Shown piece by piece: positions 7,687-15,228 of a stretch of 44,220 nucleotides of DNA; positions within the stretch are counted from its first letter, which is position 1; every line of letters starts with the position of its first letter. The DNA comes from Pseudanabaena frigida (GTDB taxonomy: Bacteria > Cyanobacteriota > Cyanobacteriia > Pseudanabaenales > Pseudanabaenaceae). A program made the translations under genes and the position numbers. The stretch covers positions 1 to 44,220 of the forward strand of contig QBML01000042.1 in the NCBI GenBank assembly GCA_003242085.1. Direction: 5' to 3'. Under the pieces are notes generated by a model, which made no database searches, had not been told where the DNA came from, and saw only the letters and a program-made list of their open reading frames with translations.

Positions 7687-9252
7687 ATGATTAGCCAAGC
7701 TTCACCAGTTAGTATCGATCCGCAGTTTTTATCAAGTCCCCATGTCATACTATCGACGCTTCAATCACTCCGTCAGAAGGTTGAAAGCGAAGGGGCAACT
7801 ACCTTTAACAAATGGCAATCGGGCATTCATCGGGCTGAATTTCTTCCAAGTGCCCTGAATCTAGCTCAATACCTTGCATTACGCCAGTACGATCTCCGCG
7901 AACTCCAATCCGCATTAATGCCTTGGGGGTTATCCTCATTGGGAAGGATTGAAGCAAGGGTCATGCCTAATCTTGATGCTGTGATTGCGGCGCTAGAAGT
8001 AATGTGTGGCAACTATTCCACAGAAAATTTTCACCGTCAACCACTAGAATCCTTTTTTGAGGGCAACCGTTTACTCCATCAGCATACCAAGGAATTATTT
8101 GGAACAGCCAGTCCCCATCGGCGGGTCAGAATTATGGTTACATTGCCCACAGAAGCTGCTACTGACTATGAGTTAGTTCGCGAAATTATCCGACGGGGTG
8201 CAAACTCTGTGCGAATTAACTGCGCCCATGACAATCCAGAAATATGGGAGAGCATGATCGCGCATGTTCGTCGATCAGAACAAGAAAATGGAACCTCTTG
8301 CAAAGTAATGATGGACTTAGCGGGTCCCAAGATCCGCACGGGAGAAGTCCTGAAGCCACCCGATAAAAAACGGGTATTTCGAGGGGATCGCATCTTGCTC
8401 TCGCGATGTTTACCTAAATCCGAAAGTAAATTAGAAATAGCCGAAGCGATCGCCTCAACTGTAGACGATTTTCAAATTTGCTGTACGATTCCCGAAATCC
8501 TCGATTTATTAGTAGTTGACGCACCCGTCTATATTGATGATGGCAAGCTTCGGACTCGCGTGGTTGACACCCAATATCGATTGCCAGATGGGCAATTAGG
8601 GCTGTTGCTTCAAGTGACCCATGCTAGTCCTAAAGGGGTCAAACTTCGCCCTGAAAAAGGATTAAACTTTCCCAAAACCATTTTATCGCTCAGTCCTCTT
8701 ACGGCAAAAGATTTAAGCGATCTAGATTTTGTCGCCACTCACGCGGATATTATCGGTTACTCTTATGTGCAGCAACCTGCTGATATTGACTTACTTCAAC
8801 AAGAGTTAAGTCTTCGCTTAGATGGAAGATCTCCTAGCCCCGCGATCGTGGCAAAGATTGAAACGGCGATCGCGGTTTCAAATCTTCCAGAATTAATCAT
8901 CCATGCAGCAAGCAAACAATCATTTGGTGTGATGATCGCTAGAGGAGACTTAGCCGTTGAAATTGGATATCAAAGATTAACAGAGATTCAAGAGGAAATT
9001 CTCTGGATTTGCGAAGCAGCTCATGTGCCCGTGATCTGGGCTACGCAAGTTCTAGAAAGTTTGGTCAAAGATGGAGCGCCTTCACGCGGAGAGATGACCG
9101 ATGCAGCTATGGCTGAACGCGCTGAATGCGTGATGTTAAACAAAGGTCCTTTTATTGCTGAAGCTATCACTATTCTCGATGATGTCCTAACTCGGATGGA
9201 AGCCCACCAGTCGAAAAAAACGCCCCAGTTAAGGGCATTGCATTCTTGGTAA
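7687..9252 (+). CDS. Divergent pyruvate kinase-like protein with N-terminal extension
   Basis: This 521-residue protein contains a pyruvate kinase barrel (about 140-510) preceded by about 135 residues of unfamiliar helical sequence. Pyruvate kinase landmarks are present but altered. VRINCAHDN replaces the usual LNFSHG near residue 177. MDLAGPKIRTG lies near 210. The catalytic-lysine motif VAKIE is near 389. ARGDLAVEI is near 418, followed by VIWATQVLESL and SRGEMTDAAMAE. MVTLP replaces the initial CTIGP motif. The C-terminal allosteric domain of ordinary pyruvate kinases is missing. Phosphoenolpyruvate-to-pyruvate conversion is therefore plausible but unproven, and a different phosphotransfer or a regulatory role is possible. 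It directly follows the CHAD gene, hinting at a link with phosphate or polyphosphate metabolism. Confidence 0.8.
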   Translation: MISQASPVSIDPQFLSSPHVILSTLQSLRQKVESEGATTFNKWQSGIHRAEFLPSALNLAQYLALRQYDLRELQSALMPWGLSSLGRIEARVMPNLDAVIAALEVMCGNYSTENFHRQPLESFFEGNRLLHQHTKELFGTASPHRRVRIMVTLPTEAATDYELVREIIRRGANSVRINCAHDNPEIWESMIAHVRRSEQENGTSCKVMMDLAGPKIRTGEVLKPPDKKRVFRGDRILLSRCLPKSESKLEIAEAIASTVDDFQICCTIPEILDLLVVDAPVYIDDGKLRTRVVDTQYRLPDGQLGLLLQVTHASPKGVKLRPEKGLNFPKTILSLSPLTAKDLSDLDFVATHADIIGYSYVQQPADIDLLQQELSLRLDGRSPSPAIVAKIETAIAVSNLPELIIHAASKQSFGVMIARGDLAVEIGYQRLTEIQEEILWICEAAHVPVIWATQVLESLVKDGAPSRGEMTDAAMAERAECVMLNKGPFIAEAITILDDVLTRMEAHQSKKTPQLRALHSW

Positions 9253-9307
9253 ATGAACCGCAATTGCATCGATTTCAGTAATTCACCGAGTTTTTGAGTA
9301 ATTTAAT

Positions 9308-9496
9308 ATGACTACGAAATTGATCAATATCGAAGTCGATCTTTAAAATCACTACACAGTATCATTCCTAAATAAAGCGATTCAGGATGAATTGATTAAG
9401 TATGGAAAACCACTTAATTGGATTGTGGTTGGTGCTGACAAAGAACGCCAGATAGTTCATGTTAAGGCGATTTACTCCACCCATTCAACTAAGTAA
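9308..9496 (+). pseudogene. Small conserved-looking gene interrupted by an in-frame TAA
   Basis: The ATG at 9308 opens MTTKLINIEVDL, then TAA at 9344-9346. The same frame continues without another stop for 49 codons as NHYTVSFLNKAIQDELIKYG...DKERQIVHVKAIYS to TAA at 9494-9496. One base change (TAA from AAA) would restore a 62-residue protein. The continuation has the amphipathic pattern and codon use of a real gene, and no good start lies after the stop. I do not recognise the family. The remainder of 9253-9666 holds two terminator-like palindromes. Confidence 0.5.
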
Positions 9497-9538
9497 ATTT
9501 TGCAGTAATTGGCTTTTGTTTTGAAACTATAGCTACAT

Positions 9539-9591
9539 AAAACCCAACAGAGAGTTGCGGCGCTTTGCGCCGCAACTCTCTGTTGGGTTTT
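9539..9591. terminator. Long perfect hairpin (25-bp stem, TTT loop)
   Basis: The arms AAAACCCAACAGAGAGTTGC... at 9539-9563 and their exact complement at 9567-9591 flank a TTT loop. A T-rich stretch (TTTTGCTTTTG) follows on the plus strand. The stem is unusually long for a terminator, so it may also belong to a palindromic repeat family. Confidence 0.65.
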
Positions 9592-9628
9592 GCTTTTGTC
9601 CTAGCTCGAAAATAAAATTTGTGAAAAA

Positions 9629-9665
9629 CAATAAAAAAGGTGCATTTAACGCACCTTTTTTATTG
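9629..9665. terminator. Bidirectional terminator
   Basis: CAATAAAAAAGGTGC and GCACCTTTTTTATTG are exact 15-base arms around a 7-base loop, with T-runs on both strands. It ends one base before the stop codon of the minus-strand gene at 9667-9900. Confidence 0.8.
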
Positions 9666-9666
9666 T

Positions 9667-9900
9667 TTAGCATTCGTCAAATGCTTCTAAGTCTAGTAAA
9701 TGGCGATATGGTTCCGCCAATTCCGAACCCTTAAAAGCAAGCGATCGCAATATATGCCAATCGTTCAATCCCTCAAAAGCATTAGCATAGTCGTCACGTT
9801 CTAGCCGATCCGCAATTGCAGCTACATCTGAGGCAGTGAATTTACTAGGATCGACTTCGGGCGCTTCGCCTGTCGCATTATCTGAGACTTTAGTACCCAT
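9667..9900 (-). CDS. Small conserved-looking cyanobacterial hypothetical protein
   Basis: This 77-residue acidic soluble protein has a polar N-terminus (GTKVSDNATGEAPEVDPSKF) followed by a helical core: FTASDVAAIADRLERDDYAN, AFEGLNDWHILRSLAFKGSE and EPYRHLLDLEAFDEC. The compact helical pattern and clean coding character support a real gene. I recall similar short cyanobacterial proteins but cannot name the family. It lies 24 bases downstream of tRNA-Ser on the same strand and could share its transcript. It ends at a strong bidirectional terminator. No catalytic motif is visible. Confidence 0.7.
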   Translation of the reverse strand: MGTKVSDNATGEAPEVDPSKFTASDVAAIADRLERDDYANAFEGLNDWHILRSLAFKGSELAEPYRHLLDLEAFDEC

Positions 9901-9924
9901 ATCGCTCTATAACAGGCTTGTGAA

Positions 9925-10016
9925 CGGAGAGAGAGGGATTTGAACCCTCGGTACGGAGTTACCTGCCGTACAACAGATTAGCAATCTGCCGCTTTCGTCC
10001 ACTCAGCCATCTCTCC
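9925..10016 (-). tRNA. tRNA-Ser (GCU)
   Basis: On the minus strand the 5' arm GGAGAGA (10016-10010) pairs with TCTCTCC (9932-9926), with discriminator G at 9925. The anticodon loop reads TTGCTAA within CAGATTGCTAATCTG, giving anticodon GCU for AGC/AGU serine codons. A long variable arm (TACGGCAGGTAACTCCGTA) and the T-loop GGTTCGAATCC fit a class II serine tRNA. The terminal CCA is not encoded. Confidence 0.95.
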
Positions 10017-10063
10017 AAATTTATTAGGAATTATATCTTATCAGACTGTGAGAATAATGCAAC

Positions 10064-10351
10064 CTAATTATTAAATTTAATAAATTTCACCTTGGGCTTG
10101 TCCAGTTGAGCAAACTCCGCTGCCTTAGCCTCAATCTCTTGTATCTGTCCCAGAGCCAATCCACAGGGAAATCCATATTTTGCTTTTATCCGATCGCTAG
10201 CAATATTTAAAGCCTTGCGCGATCGCTCGACAAAATCAACTAGGTCATACTCAGTGTCGGGAGCAAAATATTCTTTGACAATCAAAGATGGTGAGTAACA
10301 AGAAGCCTGAGAGTTATCTGGCCAAGTGATTTGAAAGCGGACTTCAGGCAT
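10064..10351 (-). CDS. MSMEG_0570-family nitrogen-starvation-response protein
   Basis: This 95-residue protein matches the small MSMEG_0570 family. The signature run is MPEVRFQITWPDNSQASCYS followed by PSLIVKEYFAPDTEYDLVDF, RSRKALNIASDRI and KAKYGFPCGLALGQ with a conserved cysteine. In many bacteria this gene belongs to the nitrilase cluster Nit1C, linked to nitrogen limitation and cyanide or nitrile use. Its own function is unknown. The start is supported by AGGAG seven bases before the ATG. Upstream on the same strand, 123 bases away, lies a glycosyltransferase of another family from the same cluster. The remaining Nit1C members (nitrilase, radical SAM, AIR synthase-like and flavin oxidoreductase) are not in this window. 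Confidence 0.82.
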   Translation of the reverse strand: MPEVRFQITWPDNSQASCYSPSLIVKEYFAPDTEYDLVDFVERSRKALNIASDRIKAKYGFPCGLALGQIQEIEAKAAEFAQLDKPKVKFIKFNN

Positions 10352-10474
10352 AAAATCTCCTTAAGAATTGCAGTATTTTCGATCGATCTAGACCATGATA
10401 TTTCTGTTATAAATGCTGCAAAGCAACACTTGTAACAAAAGATATTTAGTTTTCACGTCAGGGTAAAGCGTCAC

Positions 10475-11626
10475 TTAAACCAATTTCGCCATTTTTTTAT
10501 ACTGCACCATATGCATCTGAGCAGAGTTTGTCCATGTGTATATTGACAAAACTGATTGGCTAGCTTGTACCAGAGAATGACTGAGATCGGGTTTAATAAC
10601 TAAGCGCATAGCTTTAGAGATCGCCTGAGTATCATCAGGATTAACGAGCAAAGCTTGTTGTTCGGATAGAAACTCTGTAAAAGGAAGACTGTTAGAGATG
10701 ATTACTGGTAACCCTGAAGCGATCGCTTCCATGATCGCTAAACCCCAACCCTCTTTGGCAGATGGAAATACAAAGGCATCTGCACAGCGATAAAGTGCTG
10801 GTAATTCGGCATCAGTGAGAACACCTGTAATCACAAGCGATTTTGCAATATTTAGTTCCTTTACGGTGTCGAAAAATTCATCGCGATAGGCTTGATAGTC
10901 AAATAACGTTGCCCCGCCTGCGATGACCAACTGAGCATTAGGGAAATCGACTAAGACTTGAGCAAAAGCTTGAATCAACTTAATCGAATTTTTGCGTGGT
11001 TCAATGCCCCCGACCGTTAAATAAATTGGCGAACCCGTTAAATTAAATTTTTGTTTGATTTGTAGTTCCATCCCATTGCGATCGCGAGAAAATCTTTGCA
11101 GATTGACACCATTAATTACTCTCGGTGCATGGATTTGATACTGCTCGTAAAGCTGCTTTTGCCAACTATCGCTAACACAAAGACAAAGCTCTGCTTCGCG
11201 AATCGAGCGATCCTGACAAGTCTGTAAATAAGGGCTATTGTAATCTTCGATATGGTGAACGGTGCGGATAAAATGGGGGATAAGTCCTCGCGATCGCAAG
11301 ATTGCTAGAGCATTGGCACTGATGCAGTCTTGGGCATGGTAAATATCATAATTAAGCTGTGAGCTACTCAGATAATCAACAAATTCCTGAATTCGTTGCT
11401 GAATTAAAAGATCGATATTACTGGGAGCAGCTTGAGCAATAACTGGCTGAAAGTCACAGGATAAATGGCGATCGAATCCTAATCCATCCTTATCCAATGC
11501 AAAAATGCAAACTTCATGATCTAGCGACTGCAATGCCTCTGCCAACTCCAAAGTATGGATGACGCTTCCTCTCGGCTTAGTGGAATAAGTTAGTAAGGCA
11601 ATACGTAATTTTGATAACTGTGGCAT
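10475..11626 (-). CDS. GT4-type glycosyltransferase, MSMEG_0565-like
   Basis: This 383-residue protein is a GT-B fold glycosyltransferase of GT4 type. The N-terminal domain opens with RIALLTYSTKPRGSVIHTLE, which together with YHAQDCISANAL and IRTVHHIEDY is characteristic of the MSMEG_0565 family. The nucleotide-sugar half has LTVGGIEPRKN and, at residues 292-309, EGWGLAIMEAIASGLPVI with the GT4 E-x7-E-like motif. Donor and acceptor sugars are unknown. The start lies 12 bases after the methyltransferase stop, so the two are probably one transcript. It precedes the MSMEG_0570 gene on the same strand. Together with that gene it forms part of a Nit1C-type cluster. Confidence 0.85.
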   Translation of the reverse strand: MPQLSKLRIALLTYSTKPRGSVIHTLELAEALQSLDHEVCIFALDKDGLGFDRHLSCDFQPVIAQAAPSNIDLLIQQRIQEFVDYLSSSQLNYDIYHAQDCISANALAILRSRGLIPHFIRTVHHIEDYNSPYLQTCQDRSIREAELCLCVSDSWQKQLYEQYQIHAPRVINGVNLQRFSRDRNGMELQIKQKFNLTGSPIYLTVGGIEPRKNSIKLIQAFAQVLVDFPNAQLVIAGGATLFDYQAYRDEFFDTVKELNIAKSLVITGVLTDAELPALYRCADAFVFPSAKEGWGLAIMEAIASGLPVIISNSLPFTEFLSEQQALLVNPDDTQAISKAMRLVIKPDLSHSLVQASQSVLSIYTWTNSAQMHMVQYKKMAKLV

Positions 11627-11638
11627 GGATTGTTCGGA

Positions 11639-12532
11639 CTATATTTTGCGGGCAACATGAAAAGCGGAAATGTAAGAGAGCGTTAGGCGATCGCCTCGAT
11701 TTTGATGTAGTAATTCTCTTAACTTCGCAAATAGCTTAATTCGCTGCTCTTCAGCTAAAGCAATGTAGGGTGAAAGAGTGCTCAGAAGCAATAGATAATC
11801 GTCAAGGTGATAAATAACTTTATGAATAGAGCGTTCGTACTTGACATTATCAAAATATCCAGAAGCCATGATGCTTTTGCTAAACTTGAGAAAATCTGCT
11901 TGATGCGTTTCTATACCTTCATGTCTAGCATATAGGGGTATAGAGGGTGCTAATATTTGATAGACTTCATCAACTATTTGATAAGTTTCGCCATCTACTT
12001 GTGGTGGCGTGTTCCACAGTAAAATCAAGTGTCCATCTTCTTTTAATGCTGCCCAAGATTTTGCATAGGAAATCGCAGGATCGAGCCAATGCCAGGATGT
12101 TGCCGCTAAAACTGCCTCAAATTGATTTTCTTTCAGTTCCCATTCTTCAAATGCTAGATTTTGAACTTCTACATTAGGATATGAAGCGCAGTTTTGTTTA
12201 GCTAATTCTGAAGCTTCTCGATTAGGTTCTAAACTCAGCATTGAAAAGCCAAGTTGTGCAAATGGAACGGTGGCAATGCCAGGCCCGCAACCTAATTCGA
12301 GGATTTTTGATTGTTTGGGTAGCTGTGTAATCTCAATTGAGCGAGTAATAATTTCTTGAGGATATCTCGGTCTGACTCGATTATACGCCTCTGCTACTGA
12401 GCTATACCAGTTCTTCTTAGCTTCTAAGTTTTTACCGCCATAATCCCTGAGTACTTCCACCCAACTTTTGCGATCGGAACTATCGTCTATTCCATCCGTT
12501 CCAATAGTTGGTAAATCTGGTAAATCACTCAT
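11639..12532 (-). CDS. Class I SAM-dependent methyltransferase
   Basis: This 297-residue cytoplasmic protein has SAM-binding motif I, KILELGCGPGIA, at residues 76-87. The acidic strand-2 end is LSLEPN (about 98-103), motif II-like FEAVLAATSWHWLD follows, and a motif III-like strand is HLILLWNTPP. The pattern HWLDP after motif II is common in the methyltransf_11 group acting on small molecules. The first 40 residues are polar and poorly conserved-looking, so the true start could be later. The gene heads a probable operon with the glycosyltransferase 12 bases downstream, and modification of the same product is a reasonable inference. The substrate is unknown. Confidence 0.82.
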   Translation of the reverse strand: MSDLPDLPTIGTDGIDDSSDRKSWVEVLRDYGGKNLEAKKNWYSSVAEAYNRVRPRYPQEIITRSIEITQLPKQSKILELGCGPGIATVPFAQLGFSMLSLEPNREASELAKQNCASYPNVEVQNLAFEEWELKENQFEAVLAATSWHWLDPAISYAKSWAALKEDGHLILLWNTPPQVDGETYQIVDEVYQILAPSIPLYARHEGIETHQADFLKFSKSIMASGYFDNVKYERSIHKVIYHLDDYLLLLSTLSPYIALAEEQRIKLFAKLRELLHQNRGDRLTLSYISAFHVARKI

Positions 12533-12762
12533 AAATGATCCAAGTAATTAGAAAATAATACAAATATAATTAATTAATACTGGCGAAAAAATATATGAAA
12601 TTTTATAAGTCTGCTTGAGAATTAGTTGACTTAGCTCTAGCCAATTAAGCTGAGTGTATTTATCTTAAGTGTTATGTCAATATACAGCAATGTATGAAAA
12701 TCTGAATCGCAATGGCTATTTCACCTTATATGTAGATAAAAACAGAGGTGGTTATCAAAAAA

Positions 12763-13428
12763 CTAGTTCTCATTCATAATTTCTACTTTATCAATATCAG
12801 AAGTGATTTCAGGAACGGGAAGTACTAAGCGATCGCTGCACATTGCTCTCAGCTTATCTACAAACATTGATGATTCTGAGAATAAAGTCATATTTTCATA
12901 AGCCGATCTATAGACTTCGGAATACTCAGCTTTTGAAATATTTGGATATACTTTTGTCGATACGGTCATTCCCGATGGTGTAGTATCACGACTGGGATAT
13001 CTTTGAGTTTTGGGTTTAGAAGATTGTGTAACCTTAGCCGTTCCTAACATTGGTCGGCGAGGAAATGGGGGTGGAGATGGCTGGGTTTGTGATGGAGCGA
13101 ATGGAGCAATTTCCGTTAAAGCAGATTGGCTGGTCGAATATCGTGGTGGGGTGTAAAAAATTCGATCTTCATAAATAACGGCTACATCACCGCATACTAA
13201 GCGCTCAAATTCATGGTTATAGCGGCAAGTTGGTTCGCCTTTGCGTTCCCACAAGTGCAGTATTTGATTAACTGAAACAGCTTTATATCTCCCTTGAAAT
13301 AAAGATTCAATTACCGCTTGTCGAACCCATTCAGGTTTAAAATCGCTCCATGCCCGAGTCAGATCATTGATGGTATAACCACCAAGATCGAAACTGTAGT
13401 GTTGCAGTAGGGCAATCGCAATTTCCAT
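12763..13428 (-). CDS. Conserved cyanobacterial hypothetical protein
   Basis: This 221-residue protein has a compact N-terminal domain (about 1-85) reading WVRQAVIESLFQGRYKAVSV followed by NQILHLWERKGEP and YNHEFERLVCG. I recall this pattern from many cyanobacterial proteins of unknown role; the helices resemble a winged-helix or DnaD-like fold. A proline/serine/threonine-rich linker (about 103-165) and a helical tail ending in a charged stretch follow. No catalytic residues, membrane segment or signal peptide are visible. A DNA- or protein-binding function is inference from the helical N-terminus only. Neighbours do not form an evident operon with it. Confidence 0.75.
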   Translation of the reverse strand: MEIAIALLQHYSFDLGGYTINDLTRAWSDFKPEWVRQAVIESLFQGRYKAVSVNQILHLWERKGEPTCRYNHEFERLVCGDVAVIYEDRIFYTPPRYSTSQSALTEIAPFAPSQTQPSPPPFPRRPMLGTAKVTQSSKPKTQRYPSRDTTPSGMTVSTKVYPNISKAEYSEVYRSAYENMTLFSESSMFVDKLRAMCSDRLVLPVPEITSDIDKVEIMNEN

Positions 13429-13517
13429 TAGGGCGACATTGTTTTAAAATATGTATAAATATTTTACATTTAAATTCGGTAAATGTGAAGATAGGATGCT
13501 CAAAACCTATAACTGTT

Positions 13518-14390
13518 TTAATATTTGTTGTTGTAGATAGTTATATATTTATTCTCAAGTGGCTTGTCAGACAAGAATTTATGTAGCTCTTTAGAATGAA
13601 TATGCAAATTAATGATTGGAATTAATTTGCTATCTACGGATATAAATGGTTTATATAAGTTATTTTCTTTAATCCAATAAAATGGAAATTGATTATACTT
13701 AACGTCGCAGGTCTCATTGACAAATCCACGAGTATCTCCACCTTGATTTCTTGGGTCAACCCCACCTAAGTATTGCCCGATCGCTGCGGCATCGAATATA
13801 CAATTAATATTGTTGTGATTATAGTTTTTATTAAGTTTAAATACTAAATTATTAACAATCGGAAATATTGGTAATGGTTCAATAATTGATTCGTCAAAAC
13901 TACCTAAGTTGTCCATATCATGGACATTGTAATTGTAATTCTCAACTATAGGTTTAAATGATTCTGAACTTGGTATGTAAATAAAACTAGGAATAATCCG
14001 ATGAGAGCTGTCGAATGGGGCGTAAACCTTGTTTTTGAAAAGTGGTTTTAATTTGTCTGAGTTTTCATATAACAATGTGTCATTTTCAAGATGAATTGAG
14101 TCTTTGATATTGTATTTTTGAATATACGAATATAAATAGAAAAACCTTAAAGAACAGTAATGCCAAAACCCATCTCTAAATTGTCTGTCAAACCTAGAAT
14201 TTTTATTGAAATTAAAATCATCTAACTCATTACAGTCAATTAATTCAATATCTGTAAACTCTTTTAGACGATCGAAATATTGCCTTTCAGTAATAACAGT
14301 AATATCTAAATTGCCATGCAAAATCAAGTTTTTTATGTTGTGTACTAAATAATCTTGAAAGTTTCCAGCACTAATTAATATGATTTTCAT
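13518..14390 (-). CDS. Probable glycosyltransferase-like protein, A+T-rich
   Basis: This 290-residue protein begins with a hydrophobic beta strand (MKIILISAGNF) and has HLENDTLLYE at residues 100-109, an acidic motif in the position of a metal-binding DxD in GT-A enzymes. A second distinctive run is FDAAAIGQYLGGVDPRN (199-215), resembling the acceptor/donor-site helix of some glycan-synthesis transferases. The asparagine-, tyrosine- and lysine-rich composition and visibly lower G+C than its neighbours suggest horizontal acquisition. There is no membrane segment. It stands alone, with 313 bases to the next gene upstream on this strand. The glycosyltransferase call is moderate and the substrate unknown. 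Confidence 0.55.
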   Translation of the reverse strand: MKIILISAGNFQDYLVHNIKNLILHGNLDITVITERQYFDRLKEFTDIELIDCNELDDFNFNKNSRFDRQFRDGFWHYCSLRFFYLYSYIQKYNIKDSIHLENDTLLYENSDKLKPLFKNKVYAPFDSSHRIIPSFIYIPSSESFKPIVENYNYNVHDMDNLGSFDESIIEPLPIFPIVNNLVFKLNKNYNHNNINCIFDAAAIGQYLGGVDPRNQGGDTRGFVNETCDVKYNQFPFYWIKENNLYKPFISVDSKLIPIINLHIHSKELHKFLSDKPLENKYITIYNNKY

Positions 14391-14703
14391 TTTACTGTGG
14401 TAGCTTAGCCTTAATTAAAGTATTGTAAAACATTTTGCTGTTAAACAAACCTTGGGTATCTGCCCTCATGTAGTAATCCAAAAATCCAAATTATTTATAA
14501 AAGCGCATTCTTTCAGGATGTGCTTTTATAAACCCAAAACTCTACAAATGACTTAGAACTGCTATAGGTAAAAACTTTTACTGGGGTGAACCCAAAATTA
14601 AGCAATTCAGCCTAAAATTTTAACTATCTAAGACATGAAAAAACAGGCTAGTCAAGGATACTAGCCTGTTAATTTGCATAGTTAACTCGCAAGATTATGC
14701 CTC
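14391..14703. other. Gene-free interval with two hairpins
   Basis: I see no coding sequence. At 14494-14532 TTTATAAAAGCGCAT faces ATGTGCTTTTATAAA (14 of 15 paired, 9-base loop), a REP-like intergenic palindrome. The terminator at 14637-14670 is listed separately. Confidence 0.6.
14637..14670 (-). terminator. Rho-independent terminator after the DUF1257 gene
   Basis: The 11-bp arms AACAGGCTAGT / ACTAGCCTGTT enclose a 7-base loop and, read on the minus strand, are followed directly by TTTTTT. It lies 33 bases past the stop of the DUF1257 gene. Confidence 0.9.
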
Positions 14704-15054
14704 TTACTGCAAGACAAGTTTAACGTTGGCATTGCTTAGCCCAGGACGCTTGACTTCGGTTAGGGCTTTATTCACGGCATACTTTTGATTGATCGAATTG
14801 ATGAGCTCAGTCTGATTGTGCTTTTTGGCAACACCCCAGAGATCGGCAATTAGATCGAACGATCCATCGGCATTACGAGACCAACCTAGATCGTAGTCAC
14901 CCTCAAGAGTTGCTACGATGTCGGCACGAATGCGTTGGCTATTATAGCCGCGAACATCAGACTCAGTCTTGACACTAATACCTAGATCGCGCAAGGAAGA
15001 CTTGAGGACTTCGGCATCAGTAATTTTTGTGCGAAGTGTGCTGAAATGAGACAT
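14704..15054 (-). CDS. DUF1257 (Ycf35-like) protein
   Basis: This 116-residue protein matches DUF1257, the family of plastid Ycf35. The signature start is MSHFSTLRTKITDAEVLKSS followed by LRDLGI, then DIVATLEGDYDLGWSRNADG and SFDLIADLWGVAKKHNQTEL, and a tail with YAVNKALTEVKRPG. The family is cyanobacterial/plastid and its biochemical role is unknown. A good ribosome binding site (AGGAG, 11 bases before the ATG) supports the start. It is last in a minus-strand set after the AAA ATPase (174-base gap with a 7-bp hairpin at 15197-15219), and a strong terminator follows. The order RHH / AAA ATPase / this gene recalls the stress-responsive slr0373-slr0374-slr0376 operon of Synechocystis, from memory. 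Confidence 0.88.
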   Translation of the reverse strand: MSHFSTLRTKITDAEVLKSSLRDLGISVKTESDVRGYNSQRIRADIVATLEGDYDLGWSRNADGSFDLIADLWGVAKKHNQTELINSINQKYAVNKALTEVKRPGLSNANVKLVLQ

Positions 15055-15228
15055 AATAGTTTTGCTCCTGTAAATAAATGTGAACTCGACTGTTAACTCG
15101 AACGGGAGACATAAGAGTGTTGGTGGCTATTCCTCCTATGTTAGCTGCTAGATCGACTGTCTTTTGATAAGACATTCTTTAGAATCTAGCCTTAAACCTG
15201 CTGACTACGAAACAGCAGGATAAGCTTT

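Noticed and set aside
9925-10016. tRNA-Ser as integration site of an island
   Set aside because: I found no second copy of the tRNA 3' end and no integrase in the window.
15000-15175. Small minus-strand ORF between the AAA ATPase and DUF1257 genes (ATG 15175)
   Set aside because: It overlaps the DUF1257 start in another frame and has no visible conservation pattern or ribosome binding site.
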